A stretch of DNA of 40,170 bases from an uncultured Lachnoclostridium sp. (GCA_946499505.1 CAMMSL010000021.1:1-40170); one strand, 5' to 3'; positions 1 through 8,356 are shown, counted from the stretch's first letter. The notes: generated by a model from the sequence alone, not told the origin. Translations and numbers: made by a program.

Positions 1-444
1 CGGAAGCGGTTCTCAGCCTGACATATAACTTCCAGAAATTTATATAAGTTTCTTTCGATTACTTTTCTCCTTAAACCGGTTCCTTTTACGTTTTGATTTG
101 TCGGTGCGACTGCGAAATTCGATGAAGTAGAAAAAGGACGGAGATGAGGTGCAGGAAGACTAAAAAGAGATGGCTGGTATGTGAGGAAGGCGACTTCGAA
201 GTAATTCAATGGAAAAAGTTAAGGCTCCGGAAGATGATGTTAAGCCAGAAAATGGGGTGTCTAAGTCGAAGACGAGTTCCCCATTTTCTGGCTTTGTTTT
301 TAATCAGCTTTCGGAGCCTTTAATTTTTCCTGAATTACGGAGCGGAGCCTGAAGCACATGCCGCTTATCTCAATAAAGTATTTCAGTGCCTCATCTCCGT
401 CTGTTTTCGGACCTTATCCCAAACGTTATTCAGTCCGACAAATA
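1..444 (+). repeat. Large imperfect-palindrome intergenic element, copy 1 (left end cut by window)
   Basis: This non-coding stretch downstream of rnfB matches, in inverted orientation, the sequence at 12716-13072. Three blocks are identical between the copies: 174-200 (= complement of 12889-12915), 341-360 (= 12799-12818) and 395-419 (= 12741-12765). The right half (about 305-444) is roughly the reverse complement of the left half (about 95-235), so the whole can fold into one long hairpin with internal loops. Seen pairings include 201-208 with 331-338 and 221-229 with 312-320, both perfect. Similarity to copy 2 begins at base 1, so the true left end lies outside the window. I do not recognise the family; it could be a structured RNA or a non-autonomous mobile element. 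A 175-codon open frame over the right part (358-885) is antisense to rnfB and is not believed. Confidence 0.8.
242..301 (+). terminator. Strong apical hairpin with T-rich tail inside copy 1
   Basis: Bases 242-257 and 279-294 form a perfect 16-bp stem around a 21-base loop, followed by TTGTTTTT on the plus strand. It has the shape of a rho-independent terminator reading rightwards. On the minus strand the stem could also stop transcripts leaving rnfB, but no T tract follows there. It sits at the tip of the long palindromic element and is absent from copy 2, whose tip is a short hairpin instead. Its role as terminator or simply as an RNA stem is unproven. Confidence 0.6.
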
Positions 445-449
445 CGAAT

Positions 450-1244
450 TTATATCTTAATGATCTTCCTCGGGCATTTTTCTGCGCACACTCCGCAATT
501 TGTACATTTATCTGCATCGATGTGTGCCAGGAAGTTATTTACGGTGATGGCTCCTGCCTCACAATTCCTTTCGCAGAGCCGGCAGCCGATACATCCAACC
601 TGGCATACGTCCATCAGCGCTTTCCCTTTTTCGTTGGAATTACACTGGACGAATGTCTGCTGTTTATATGGAATCAGTTCAATCAGATGTTTCGGGCAGA
701 CAGCTACACATTTGCCGCAGGCCTTGCAGGCTTCTTTGTCGACAACCGCGATACCGTCTACGATATGTATTGCGTCAAAGGGACAGGCATCTACACAGGA
801 GCCATATCCGAGGCAGCCATATGCGCAGCCTTTTGCTCCGCCGTCCTGCATCTGGCTTGCCATGACACAGTCTTTGATTCCGTAATATTCGTATTCTGTT
901 TTTGCCTTTTCACAGGTGCCGCCGCATTTAACAAAAGCGACTTCTCTTTCCTGCTCTCCGGCGTCCACGCCCATGATCGCGCCTATTTTTTCGGCGACGG
1001 GAGCGCCGCCTACCGGACAGCCGCCAACTTCAGCTTCTCCGGCTACGATTGCCGCTGCAAGTCCGGAACATCCGGCATAACCGCATCCGCCGCAGTTGTT
1101 TCCCGGAAGTACTTCCAGGATAGCATCTTCTCTTTCATCTGTTTCCACTGCAAATGCTTTGTCAGAGACTCCCAGGAAGATGCCGATGAACAGGCCGGTA
1201 CCGCCGACTATGACGACGGCAAGAATAATTCCCATTATACTCAT
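450..1244 (-). CDS. rnfB: Rnf electron-transport complex subunit B (ferredoxin-type)
   Basis: RnfB is the membrane-anchored polyferredoxin that passes electrons from reduced ferredoxin into the Rnf complex. The 264-residue product starts with one hydrophobic anchor (residues 4-25). It then shows the RnfB-type cluster site beginning GNNCGGCGYAGC near residue 49, and several ferredoxin-type cysteine motifs further on, including CKACGKCVAVCP, CIGCRLCERNC and CTNCGVCAEKCP near the C-terminus. The start is supported by TAGGAGG eight bases upstream. It is the last gene of rnfCDGEAB, 13 bases after rnfA. No classical terminator follows directly; the long palindromic element begins five bases past the stop. 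Confidence 0.96.
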   Translation of the reverse strand: MSIMGIILAVVIVGGTGLFIGIFLGVSDKAFAVETDEREDAILEVLPGNNCGGCGYAGCSGLAAAIVAGEAEVGGCPVGGAPVAEKIGAIMGVDAGEQEREVAFVKCGGTCEKAKTEYEYYGIKDCVMASQMQDGGAKGCAYGCLGYGSCVDACPFDAIHIVDGIAVVDKEACKACGKCVAVCPKHLIELIPYKQQTFVQCNSNEKGKALMDVCQVGCIGCRLCERNCEAGAITVNNFLAHIDADKCTNCGVCAEKCPRKIIKI

Positions 1245-1257
1245 ATCATCTTTCCTC

Positions 1258-1848
1258 CTATATCAATCCTGAGAATCCGAAGAATGCGATCGCCATCAGA
1301 CCAGCTGTCACAAGAACGATCGGAGTTCCTTTAAAGGATTCCGGTACATTATTATGCTCTGTTTTTTCACGGATACCTGCCATAAGTACAATAGATACAA
1401 GGAATCCGAAAGCTGTTGCGAATCCGTTTACAACACCTGTCAGCAGTCCATATCCACTCTCTACATTCGTCAGCGCAACACCGAGTACCGCACAGTTCGT
1501 AGTGATCAGCGGAAGGTAGACTCCGAGGGCATTGTAAAGTGACTGCATAGATTTTTTCAAAAACATCTCGACAAACTGTACCAGCGCTGCGATAACGAGA
1601 ATGAATACGATCGTATTCAGATAGTCAAGCTCGCCTCCCATAATATTCGGATTGCCGAGAATAAATTTGTAGATCAGCCCGGTCACAAAAGATGCGATCG
1701 TGATGACGAAAACAACGGCTCCCCCCATTCCGGCAGCTGTCTTTACATTTTTTGAGACGCCGAGGAACGGACAGATTCCGAGGAACTGGCTGAGTACAAC
1801 GTTATTCACGAATGCAGTACCGACTGCAATTAAAAGTAATTCCTGCAT
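1258..1848 (-). CDS. rnfA: Rnf complex integral membrane subunit A
   Basis: RnfA is a six-helix membrane subunit that pairs with RnfE in an inverted arrangement. In Rnf/Nqr structures the pair holds a membrane-embedded iron-sulfur cluster between them. The product has 196 residues, normal for the family, and is hydrophobic throughout. The expected conserved cysteines are visible at about residue 26 (LGICPFLG) and 119 (TTNCAVLG). Its ATG directly follows the rnfE stop (TAA-ATG) and has GGAGGGAG upstream inside rnfE, so translation is probably coupled. Identification is firm from sequence and operon position. Confidence 0.96.
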   Translation of the reverse strand: MQELLLIAVGTAFVNNVVLSQFLGICPFLGVSKNVKTAAGMGGAVVFVITIASFVTGLIYKFILGNPNIMGGELDYLNTIVFILVIAALVQFVEMFLKKSMQSLYNALGVYLPLITTNCAVLGVALTNVESGYGLLTGVVNGFATAFGFLVSIVLMAGIREKTEHNNVPESFKGTPIVLVTAGLMAIAFFGFSGLI

Positions 1849-2610
1849 TTATACTCCCTCCTGTTCATTCGTTTTATCTGCATCTTTTTCTGTAGCAGTT
1901 GAAATTTCAGAAACTGTTCCTACACCCGACAGATGGCCTCCGCAGATGCCTTTGCTTGCGCAGGAAGCACATCCCTCGCCGCATCCTGCAGTTTTCGGGA
2001 CCTCTTTGCCTTTTTTCGCCAGATTTCTCTTTACTTTGTTCTGAAGAGCAACCAGACAGGCAAGGACAAAGAATGCTCCCGGAGCCAGGATGAAGATCGT
2101 AAACGGCTCATAGGAATCCGGCATAACCTGAACTCCAAAGATCTGTCCGGCACCGAGCAGTTCTCTCACGATACCGATTGAAGTGAGGCCGACCGTAAAT
2201 CCAAGTCCCATACCGACACCGTCAAAAATGGACGGGAGTACAGGGTTCTTTGATGCATAACTCTCCGCGCGGCCGAGAATGATACAGTTTACTACGATCA
2301 GCGGTATGTAAAGGCCGAGGGAATCATACAGGCTCGGCACAAATCCTTCCAGCAGGAAGTCCACGATCGTTACGAAAGACGCAACGACTACGATAAATGC
2401 CGGCATTCTCACCGAGTCCGGTATGATCTTTCTCAGCATGGAGATCAGCATATTTGACATGATCAGCACGGCTGTCGTAGAGAGGCCCATACCGATACCG
2501 TTGATAGCGGATGTAGTGACCGCCAGAGTCGGACACATTCCGAGCATGAGGACGAATGTCGGGTTTTCTTTTACAAGGCCGTTGAAAATACGTTCTGTGC
2601 ATCTATTCAT
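1849..2610 (-). CDS. rnfE: Rnf complex integral membrane subunit E with a cysteine-bearing C-terminal tail
   Basis: RnfE is the partner of RnfA in the ion-translocating core. Residues 1-190 form the expected six-helix membrane domain, with the conserved cluster-ligand cysteines at about 26 (LGMCPTL) and 109 (VVNCIIL). The protein continues for about 60 residues beyond the last helix in a charged, soluble tail. That tail contains four cysteines at 210, 214, 217 and 223 (CGEGCASC, then GICGG) and ends acidic. The spacing looks like a metal or cluster site, but no function is known to me. The start overlaps the end of rnfG by 8 bases and has AGGAGG upstream. Confidence 0.95.
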   Translation of the reverse strand: MNRCTERIFNGLVKENPTFVLMLGMCPTLAVTTSAINGIGMGLSTTAVLIMSNMLISMLRKIIPDSVRMPAFIVVVASFVTIVDFLLEGFVPSLYDSLGLYIPLIVVNCIILGRAESYASKNPVLPSIFDGVGMGLGFTVGLTSIGIVRELLGAGQIFGVQVMPDSYEPFTIFILAPGAFFVLACLVALQNKVKRNLAKKGKEVPKTAGCGEGCASCASKGICGGHLSGVGTVSEISTATEKDADKTNEQEGV

Positions 2611-3229
2611 TGACTTCGCCTCCTAACTGACTGCCGCCTAATTCATTCTGATAGTATACAAGCGCAGAATCTACAGCATTGGTAACGGCGTTTGTTGTGA
2701 TCGTAGCGCCGCTGATGGCATCGATCATGTCGTCGCCTTCTTCACCCGTCTTTGTATAGGTGAATTTTTCGACATTCTTATCTTTAAACTGGTCTTTGAA
2801 TTCCGCCTCATCAGCTTTCATACCAAGGCCGGCTGTCTCACTGATATCCAGCATTTCAACACCTTTTACAGTACCGTCTGTGGCAATACCGACTGATAAT
2901 TCCAGTGTGCCGTCATATGCTTCGCTTGACTGAACACTTATGACATATCCGATAACTTCACCGCTGTCGTCTGTTCCTTCAACAACTTCTGTAATCTCAT
3001 CGGAAGTGTAGCCGTTTTCCGAAAGTAGAGAAAGAGCACTGTCCGAATCAAAATCAACAGCTTCGAATGAAGCTGCATCAGAAAGAACTGCTTTGTATGC
3101 TTCCTGTTTTGTATTTTCCTGAGCCCGTGCGATCGGCTCCTTTGTGATATTGTAAACAATGCCGAGGAGAAGTCCGGATACGACAGTGATTGCTGTCAGG
3201 ATAAGTGTATTTTTGATTATCTTATTCAT
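2603..3229 (-). CDS. rnfG: Rnf complex FMN-binding subunit G
   Basis: RnfG carries covalently bound FMN on the outer face of the membrane and relays electrons within the complex. The 208-residue protein has one N-terminal membrane helix (residues 7-27) and an FMN-binding domain. The flavinylation motif is seen as DAISGAT, with Thr176 the expected attachment site. It overlaps rnfD by one base (TAATG) and rnfE by 8 bases. A ribosome-binding site GGAGAG precedes the ATG. Flavinylation needs an ApbE-type transferase, which is not in this window. Confidence 0.95.
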   Translation of the reverse strand: MNKIIKNTLILTAITVVSGLLLGIVYNITKEPIARAQENTKQEAYKAVLSDAASFEAVDFDSDSALSLLSENGYTSDEITEVVEGTDDSGEVIGYVISVQSSEAYDGTLELSVGIATDGTVKGVEMLDISETAGLGMKADEAEFKDQFKDKNVEKFTYTKTGEEGDDMIDAISGATITTNAVTNAVDSALVYYQNELGGSQLGGEVNE

Positions 3230-4161
3230 TACTTCTCTCCTCCTTTACCAAATGGTTTTGGAAGAGTAACCTTTTCGATCAGCGGAACCAAAAGGTTACT
3301 GATAATGATCGCATAAGATACGCCTTCCGCTGAACCGCCGAAGAGACGGAACAGTCCGGTCAGAAGTCCCATGCATATTCCGTATATGATCTTACCGCTG
3401 CTTGTGATCGGAGACGTTACATAATCTGTTGCCATAAACCATGCTCCGAGCATCAGGCCGCCGCCGCACAGATGTGCTGTGATATACTGTGCATCAAGAC
3501 CGTGTCCTCCGAACAGTACGATAAATACAACAAATGATATGATATACGATCCTGGGATCCTCAGGTCGATCACACCCATCAGGATCAGGAACATTGCTCC
3601 GATCATGATGGCGATGACAGATGTCTCACCGATCGTACCGCGAGTGAAGCCAAGCAGCATATCCATTGTGTTGACAGCTTCTCCTGCTTTCAGATTGGCA
3701 AGCGGCGTTGCACCGGTCACTCCGTCATAGACGAAATACGTCATTCTCCCAGTAAAACAGATCAACAGGAAACAGCGTGCTGCAAGAGCCGGGTTCATGA
3801 AGTTCTGCCCCAGTCCGCCGAAGAGCTGTTTAACAACTATGATCGCAAATACTGCTCCTACGATACCCATCCACCAGGGAAGTGTAGGCGGAAGATTCAG
3901 AGCAAGCAGAAGTCCGGTCACAGCTGCACTGCAGTCCTTGATCGTGATCGGTTTGTGCATTAACTTTTCCCAGATATATTCAGACAAAACAGCCGCCACT
4001 GTTGTGACAACAACAAGGATCCATGCGTTCTCATGACGGAAATTCCAGATTCCAAACAGAGTAGCCGGGAGAAGTCCGATGATGACCATGAGCATGATAT
4101 TGCTGCTTTTGACCTTGTCATGGATGTGCGGCGATGATGATACATTTAATTTCTCGTTCAA
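3229..4161 (-). CDS. rnfD: Rnf complex membrane subunit D (TTG start)
   Basis: RnfD is the large membrane subunit that also carries covalent FMN. The 310-residue product is mostly transmembrane. The family's flavin-attachment motif is visible as TGATPLANLK, making Thr152 the likely FMN site. The start codon is TTG at 4161-4159, with GAGGTG eight bases upstream; no in-frame ATG fits better. It lies 16 bases after rnfC and overlaps rnfG by one base. The weak start codon may lower its translation relative to its neighbours, which is an inference. Confidence 0.95.
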   Translation of the reverse strand: MNEKLNVSSSPHIHDKVKSSNIMLMVIIGLLPATLFGIWNFRHENAWILVVVTTVAAVLSEYIWEKLMHKPITIKDCSAAVTGLLLALNLPPTLPWWMGIVGAVFAIIVVKQLFGGLGQNFMNPALAARCFLLICFTGRMTYFVYDGVTGATPLANLKAGEAVNTMDMLLGFTRGTIGETSVIAIMIGAMFLILMGVIDLRIPGSYIISFVVFIVLFGGHGLDAQYITAHLCGGGLMLGAWFMATDYVTSPITSSGKIIYGICMGLLTGLFRLFGGSAEGVSYAIIISNLLVPLIEKVTLPKPFGKGGEK

Positions 4162-4177
4162 TTCCCTCTCACCTCTC

Positions 4178-5497
4178 TTACTTTTTCCTCTTGTTTGCCA
4201 GCGCTGTCTTACGCATGGAGCCGATTGCCTGTTTCAGAGGCCTCTTGGCAGGACATACATAACTACATGAGCCGCATTCTACGCACTCAAGTCCGTTCAT
4301 AGCAACAAAAGCATCCTCATCATGTCGCTGAGCAAGATCCGCCAGCCTGGATGGTACGATTCTGCTCGGACAGACTTCTACACATCTTCCGCAGTTAATG
4401 CATGCCGTCTCCGGGCTCTTTGCCACAATATCTTCTTTAAAAGCAAGAATGGAGGATGAAGTTTTTGTGACAGGTGCATCCGCAGTTACCATCGCAAACC
4501 CCATCATCGGTCCGCCGGAGATCAGTTTCTCAGGTTCGGCAGAAAATCCACCTGCCGCTTCGATCAGTTCCTGATGATTTGTACCCAGAAGCACTTTAAA
4601 ATTTCCGGGGGATTTGATTGCGTCACCGCTTACGGTAACAACCCTCTCCATTAGAGGTTTCCCTTCAACTACCGCAGTATGTATCCCAATCAGCGTCTCC
4701 ACATTGTCCACGATACATCCGGCATCTGCCGGGAGCATCGACGAGTTGATCGCCCGTTTGGTCACGGCATAGATCAGCTGACGCTCTGCTCCCTGAGGAT
4801 ATTTTGTCATCAGAAGTTTTACATCCATGCGCGGCTCATCCGCGATTGCCGCCTTTATCTTTTCGGCGCAGTCTTTTTTGTTATCCTCTACAGCAAAATA
4901 TCCTTTCGCGTTTGGAAACAGTGAAAGGATTACTTTCATACCGCTAACGAGCTCTTCCGTATTCTCCAGCATTCTTCTGTAGTCTGCCGTGATATAAGGT
5001 TCGCATTCAGCACAGTTTGCAATGATGTACTCGATTTTGTCCGGCTCCTTTGGGGAAAGTTTTACCCTTGTAGGAAACCCGGCGCCGCCCATGCCGACAA
5101 TTCCGGCATTTCCGATTTTGTCGAGTATCTCCTCTCTTGTCATTTCACCCAGTGGTTTCACAGGCTCATACTCAGTTTCCTGGTACTCGCCGTCATTTTC
5201 GATCACAATACATTCCGTTTTGCTTCCTGTAGGATTAAAACGCTGTTCAAGCCCTTTTACAGTACCTGAAACAGAGGAATAGACAGGTGCAGATACAAAA
5301 CCGCCGGCTTCGGCGATCATCTGTCCTTTCAGGACGTGGTCCCCTTTTTTCACAACCGGATTTGCAGGTGCACCGATATGCTGTGAAAGAGGGTATACCA
5401 TATCGCCTTTCGGCGTGATCGGACGGATAGCCTGATCTTTAGAGAAACGTTTTCCATCGTCTGGATGGATTCCGCCTTTAAATGTCAGAAGTCCCAT
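4178..5497 (-). CDS. rnfC: Rnf complex NADH-interacting subunit C, first gene of rnfCDGEAB
   Basis: RnfC is the peripheral subunit that reduces NAD+. The 439-residue protein begins with the family's GGIHPDDGK segment. It has a glycine-rich nucleotide/flavin-binding region (GIVGMGGAGFP near residue 140) and an SLBB-like part. Near the C-terminus are two 4Fe-4S motifs, CINCGRCVEVCP and CVECGSCSYVCP. The ATG at 5497 is chosen because AAGGAAGAG sits four bases upstream. An upstream in-frame TTG at 5521 would add eight residues and would bury that ribosome-binding site in the coding region. I see no convincing consensus promoter before it, though AT-rich sequence around 5565-5590 could hold one. 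Confidence 0.96.
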   Translation of the reverse strand: MGLLTFKGGIHPDDGKRFSKDQAIRPITPKGDMVYPLSQHIGAPANPVVKKGDHVLKGQMIAEAGGFVSAPVYSSVSGTVKGLEQRFNPTGSKTECIVIENDGEYQETEYEPVKPLGEMTREEILDKIGNAGIVGMGGAGFPTRVKLSPKEPDKIEYIIANCAECEPYITADYRRMLENTEELVSGMKVILSLFPNAKGYFAVEDNKKDCAEKIKAAIADEPRMDVKLLMTKYPQGAERQLIYAVTKRAINSSMLPADAGCIVDNVETLIGIHTAVVEGKPLMERVVTVSGDAIKSPGNFKVLLGTNHQELIEAAGGFSAEPEKLISGGPMMGFAMVTADAPVTKTSSSILAFKEDIVAKSPETACINCGRCVEVCPSRIVPSRLADLAQRHDEDAFVAMNGLECVECGSCSYVCPAKRPLKQAIGSMRKTALANKRKK

Positions 5498-5525
5498 TTT
5501 ACTCTTCCTTTCTAACAGCAAATAA

Positions 5526-5550
5526 ACAGCAGTCTGACTAACCGCTGTTT
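5526..5550 (-). promoter_or_regulatory. Inverted repeat in the rnf operon leader
   Basis: Just upstream of the rnfC ribosome-binding site, 5526-5534 and 5542-5550 form a 9-bp stem (one G-T pair) around a 7-base loop. It could be an operator or an RNA hairpin near the 5' end of the rnf transcript. It lacks a T run, so it is not a terminator. No regulator is assigned. Confidence 0.4.
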
Positions 5551-5666
5551 TCGCCTTTGATTTATGTATACTATTCTACTAGATTAAAGCACTAAAATCC
5601 AGTAATTCTGCGATAAAAATTGCATATTTACACAAACATCTTGTCGATTATTTAACAATAATGCAT

Positions 5667-5698
5667 AAAAAAACGGAGCGGTGTCAACTGCCGCTCCA
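5667..5698 (-). terminator. Rho-independent terminator after the S1-protein gene
   Basis: On the minus strand GGAGCGG (5697-5691) pairs with CCGCTCC (5681-5675) around a 9-base loop, followed by seven T residues. It lies about 22 bases past the stop of the S1-domain gene and ends the cmk-ispH-S1 transcript ahead of the rnf leader. Confidence 0.9.
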
Positions 5699-5719
5699 AT
5701 TTTTTATACATATATAATC

Positions 5720-6823
5720 TTATTCTTCAGTGTCCTCCGTGGAATACTCTACAGGAGCTTCTTCTGTGTGCTCCGGCTCCAGCACTTTCATGCTGAGGCT
5801 GATTTTCTTCTCTGCTTCGTTGAGATCAACGATCTTTGCTGTGATTTCCTGACCAATGGACAGCACATCAGACGGCTTGTCAACATGTGTTCTGGAAATC
5901 TGTGAAACATGGAGAAGTGCATCAACTCCCGGCGCAAGTTCAACAAAAGCACCAAAATCTGTCATACGGGCAACTTTTCCCGTAATAACCTTACCAACTG
6001 CAAAATCTTCAGCAGCATTTGCCCACGGATTTGTCTCCGGGAACTTCAGGCTGAGCGCAATCTTTGTGTCGTGGATATCCTTTACAAGGACTGTCAGCGG
6101 ATCACCTACATGGAAGAGCTTCTTAGGATTATCTACTCTGCCCCATGACATTTCTGAAATATGGAGAAGTCCGTCAACTCCGCCAAGGTCAACAAAGGCG
6201 CCGAAATCTGTCACGTTCTTGACAGTACCGTCGATTCTGTCGCCGACTTTGAGCTTAGCGAACAATTCTTTCTGCTTTTCAGCACGTTCTGCAACAAGAA
6301 GCTGTCTTCTGTCACCAATTACACGGTTTCTTCTCGGATTGAACTCACTGATCACGAATTCAATCTCCTGTCCTTCGTACTTGCTAAGATCTTTCTCATA
6401 GGAATCAGATACAAGACTTGCAGGAATAAATACCCTTACTTCATCAACTGTTGCACAGATACCGCCACCAAGGATCTGAGTAACTGTAGCCTTAAGGACT
6501 TCCTTATTCTCATAAGCCTCACGAAGTCTCTCATTTCCTTTCTCAGCTGCAAGTCTCTTATATGTAAGAAGAACCTGACCTTCTCCGTCATTTACTTTCA
6601 GAACTTTGACTGTCATTTTGTCGCCGACAGAAACAACTGTTGTAAGGTCGAGTGACTGATCATTAGAATATTCATTCTTTGTGATGATACCGTCAGCCTT
6701 GTAGCCGATGTTCAGGATGATTTCGTCCGGTTTTACATCGATTACAGTACCTTCTACTACTTCTCCGTTGCGAATTGTTTTGAATGACTCGTCTAACATC
6801 TGTTCAAAAGATAATTCTGACAT
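5720..6823 (-). CDS. rpsA: S1 RNA-binding-domain protein (ribosomal protein S1 homologue)
   Basis: The 367-residue protein consists of four S1 (OB-fold) RNA-binding repeats, at about 15-85, 100-170, 185-255 and 270-340, then an acidic tail. Repeats three and four show the typical TDFGAFV and LLHVS/LLHIS signatures. In low-GC Gram-positives such four-repeat proteins are annotated as ribosomal protein S1; whether they help mRNA binding as in E. coli is less clear. The ATG at 6823 has GAGGAGG nine bases upstream; the longer TTG form would swallow that site. It overlaps the end of ispH by 20 bases in another frame, so translation is probably coupled. In many Clostridia the two are fused into one polypeptide. 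Confidence 0.9.
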   Translation of the reverse strand: MSELSFEQMLDESFKTIRNGEVVEGTVIDVKPDEIILNIGYKADGIITKNEYSNDQSLDLTTVVSVGDKMTVKVLKVNDGEGQVLLTYKRLAAEKGNERLREAYENKEVLKATVTQILGGGICATVDEVRVFIPASLVSDSYEKDLSKYEGQEIEFVISEFNPRRNRVIGDRRQLLVAERAEKQKELFAKLKVGDRIDGTVKNVTDFGAFVDLGGVDGLLHISEMSWGRVDNPKKLFHVGDPLTVLVKDIHDTKIALSLKFPETNPWANAAEDFAVGKVITGKVARMTDFGAFVELAPGVDALLHVSQISRTHVDKPSDVLSIGQEITAKIVDLNEAEKKISLSMKVLEPEHTEEAPVEYSTEDTEE

Positions 6824-7655
6824 TATTTTGAACCTCCTCAATTATATTGTTGGGCGTGGATGCCCCTGCTGTAATACCTACTGTTTCCACTGACCCTAAT
6901 TGATTCAAATCCAAATCGTCAAGTGTCTGTATATAGTACGTATTGTTACATGCCTTACGGCAGATTTCAAATAACTTCTGGGTATTGGAACTATGTTTGT
7001 CGCCAATAACTATCATAGCATCCACCGATTCTGCAATGCTTTCAGCCTCTGTCTGACGCTCTTTCGTAGCATTACAGATTGTATTTAAAACAATACTATC
7101 ATAACTCTTTTTCTTGATAATTTCAACTAAATCTTTAAATTTGTTGTAATTAAATGTCGTCTGGGACACGACACATATCTTCTCTTTTTTACTGAAATCG
7201 ATATTTTCAATATCATCCGCGTTCTGGATCACTGCTGCATGTTCTCCTGCCCATCCGCGAATCCCGATCACTTCGGGATGATCCGGATTACCAATGATCA
7301 GGATATATTTTCCTTCCGCGCTCTCTTTCTGGACAATGTTGTGTATTTTTTTTACAAAGGGGCAGGTAGCATCCACAATGCGGACACCCTTTGCTTCAAG
7401 TTTGTCGTAAATTCTTTTTTCTACACCATGGGAACGGATGATGACTGTCCCTCCGGAGATGTTATCCAGATCCTCCTCTGTGCGGAGCACAACAACTCCT
7501 TTGCTTTCCAGATCTTTTACGACTTCTTCATTATGGATAATCGGACCATAGGTGTAAATCGGTCCGCTGCATGTGTTAACCTGCTCATAGACTGTGTCTA
7601 CAGCACGCTTTACACCAAAACAGAAGCCGGCGGTTTTTGCTTTGATCACTTTCAT
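6804..7655 (-). CDS. ispH: 4-hydroxy-3-methylbut-2-enyl diphosphate reductase
   Basis: IspH makes IPP and DMAPP in the last step of the MEP isoprenoid pathway, using a 4Fe-4S cluster. The 283-residue product matches the usual length. The three cluster cysteines are seen at 12 (GFCFGVKRAV), 98 (DATCPFV) and 194 (NTICNATKERQ), with conserved histidines at 41 and 76. It starts five bases after cmk without an obvious Shine-Dalgarno site, suggesting translational coupling. Its last seven codons overlap the start of the S1-domain gene, and its codons for E-E-V carry that gene's ribosome-binding site. Confidence 0.96.
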   Translation of the reverse strand: MKVIKAKTAGFCFGVKRAVDTVYEQVNTCSGPIYTYGPIIHNEEVVKDLESKGVVVLRTEEDLDNISGGTVIIRSHGVEKRIYDKLEAKGVRIVDATCPFVKKIHNIVQKESAEGKYILIIGNPDHPEVIGIRGWAGEHAAVIQNADDIENIDFSKKEKICVVSQTTFNYNKFKDLVEIIKKKSYDSIVLNTICNATKERQTEAESIAESVDAMIVIGDKHSSNTQKLFEICRKACNNTYYIQTLDDLDLNQLGSVETVGITAGASTPNNIIEEVQNNVRIIF

Positions 7656-7660
7656 ATGGA

Positions 7661-8317
7661 TTATTTGCAGTGACTGCAGATCTCTGATACAACTTCCGGA
7701 ATCGACATATGGGAGCTGTCCACCAGGATCGCATCTTCCGCTTTCCTAAGCGGCGCTGTCTCCCGGTTCATATCGCGTTCGTCACGTTCTTTGATATCCT
7801 GGGCAATCTGATCGAGATCACAGTCTTCTCCTTTCTCTTTGAGTTCATCGTAACGGCGTTTTGCCCGTGTTTCTACGCTGGCTGTCAGATAAATCTTAAC
7901 ATCTGCGTCAGGCAGAATGTTTGTACCGATATCACGGCCATCCATGATCACGTCGTTCTCCTTTGCGAGCGTTCTCTGGAGTTCGAGAAGTTTTTCTCTC
8001 ACTTCTGGAACGGCAGAAGTCTTTGAGGCCATGTTTCCTACTTCTTCTGTGCGGAGCATGCCGGTCACATTTTCACCGTTCAAATACACCTGCTGAACTC
8101 CGTTTTCATAACGAATAGATATATCTGCATCCCGGCATGCCTCAATGATATCTCCTGTATTCTCCGGTGAAATTCCTTTCTGAAGGAAATGGATAGCGAG
8201 CGCCCGGTACATTGCTCCTGTATCTACATAAATATAGCCTTTCTCTTTTGCCACCAGCTTTGCAATGGTACTCTTTCCAGCTCCTGCCGGCCCGTCGATT
8301 GCTACATTATATCCCAT
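7661..8317 (-). CDS. cmk: Cytidylate kinase
   Basis: Cmk phosphorylates CMP and dCMP in pyrimidine nucleotide supply. The 218-residue protein begins MGYNVAIDGPAGAGKST, with the Walker A P-loop at residues 9-17, followed by the family segment YVDTGAMYRA. A later DGRDIGT motif also fits cytidylate kinase. GGGAGG lies upstream of the ATG. It is the first gene of the cmk-ispH-S1 operon, a common arrangement in Clostridia, read from the promoter at 8357-8385. Confidence 0.96.
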   Translation of the reverse strand: MGYNVAIDGPAGAGKSTIAKLVAKEKGYIYVDTGAMYRALAIHFLQKGISPENTGDIIEACRDADISIRYENGVQQVYLNGENVTGMLRTEEVGNMASKTSAVPEVREKLLELQRTLAKENDVIMDGRDIGTNILPDADVKIYLTASVETRAKRRYDELKEKGEDCDLDQIAQDIKERDERDMNRETAPLRKAEDAILVDSSHMSIPEVVSEICSHCK

Positions 8318-8356
8318 ATTTTCATTCCTCCCGGTAATTCAATTTTCAACCTTTAT

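Noticed and set aside
358-885. 175-codon frame starting in element copy 1 and running into rnfB antisense
   Set aside because: The first part lies in the structured element and the rest is antisense to rnfB; copy 2 does not preserve any such frame.
522-1334. 270-codon plus-strand open frame over rnfB
   Set aside because: It is antisense to rnfB and the start of rnfA; no family features, ribosome site or promoter.
6804-6841. Programmed frameshift joining ispH to the S1 gene
   Set aside because: No slippery heptamer or downstream structure is evident, and the S1 gene has its own strong ribosome-binding site and ATG.
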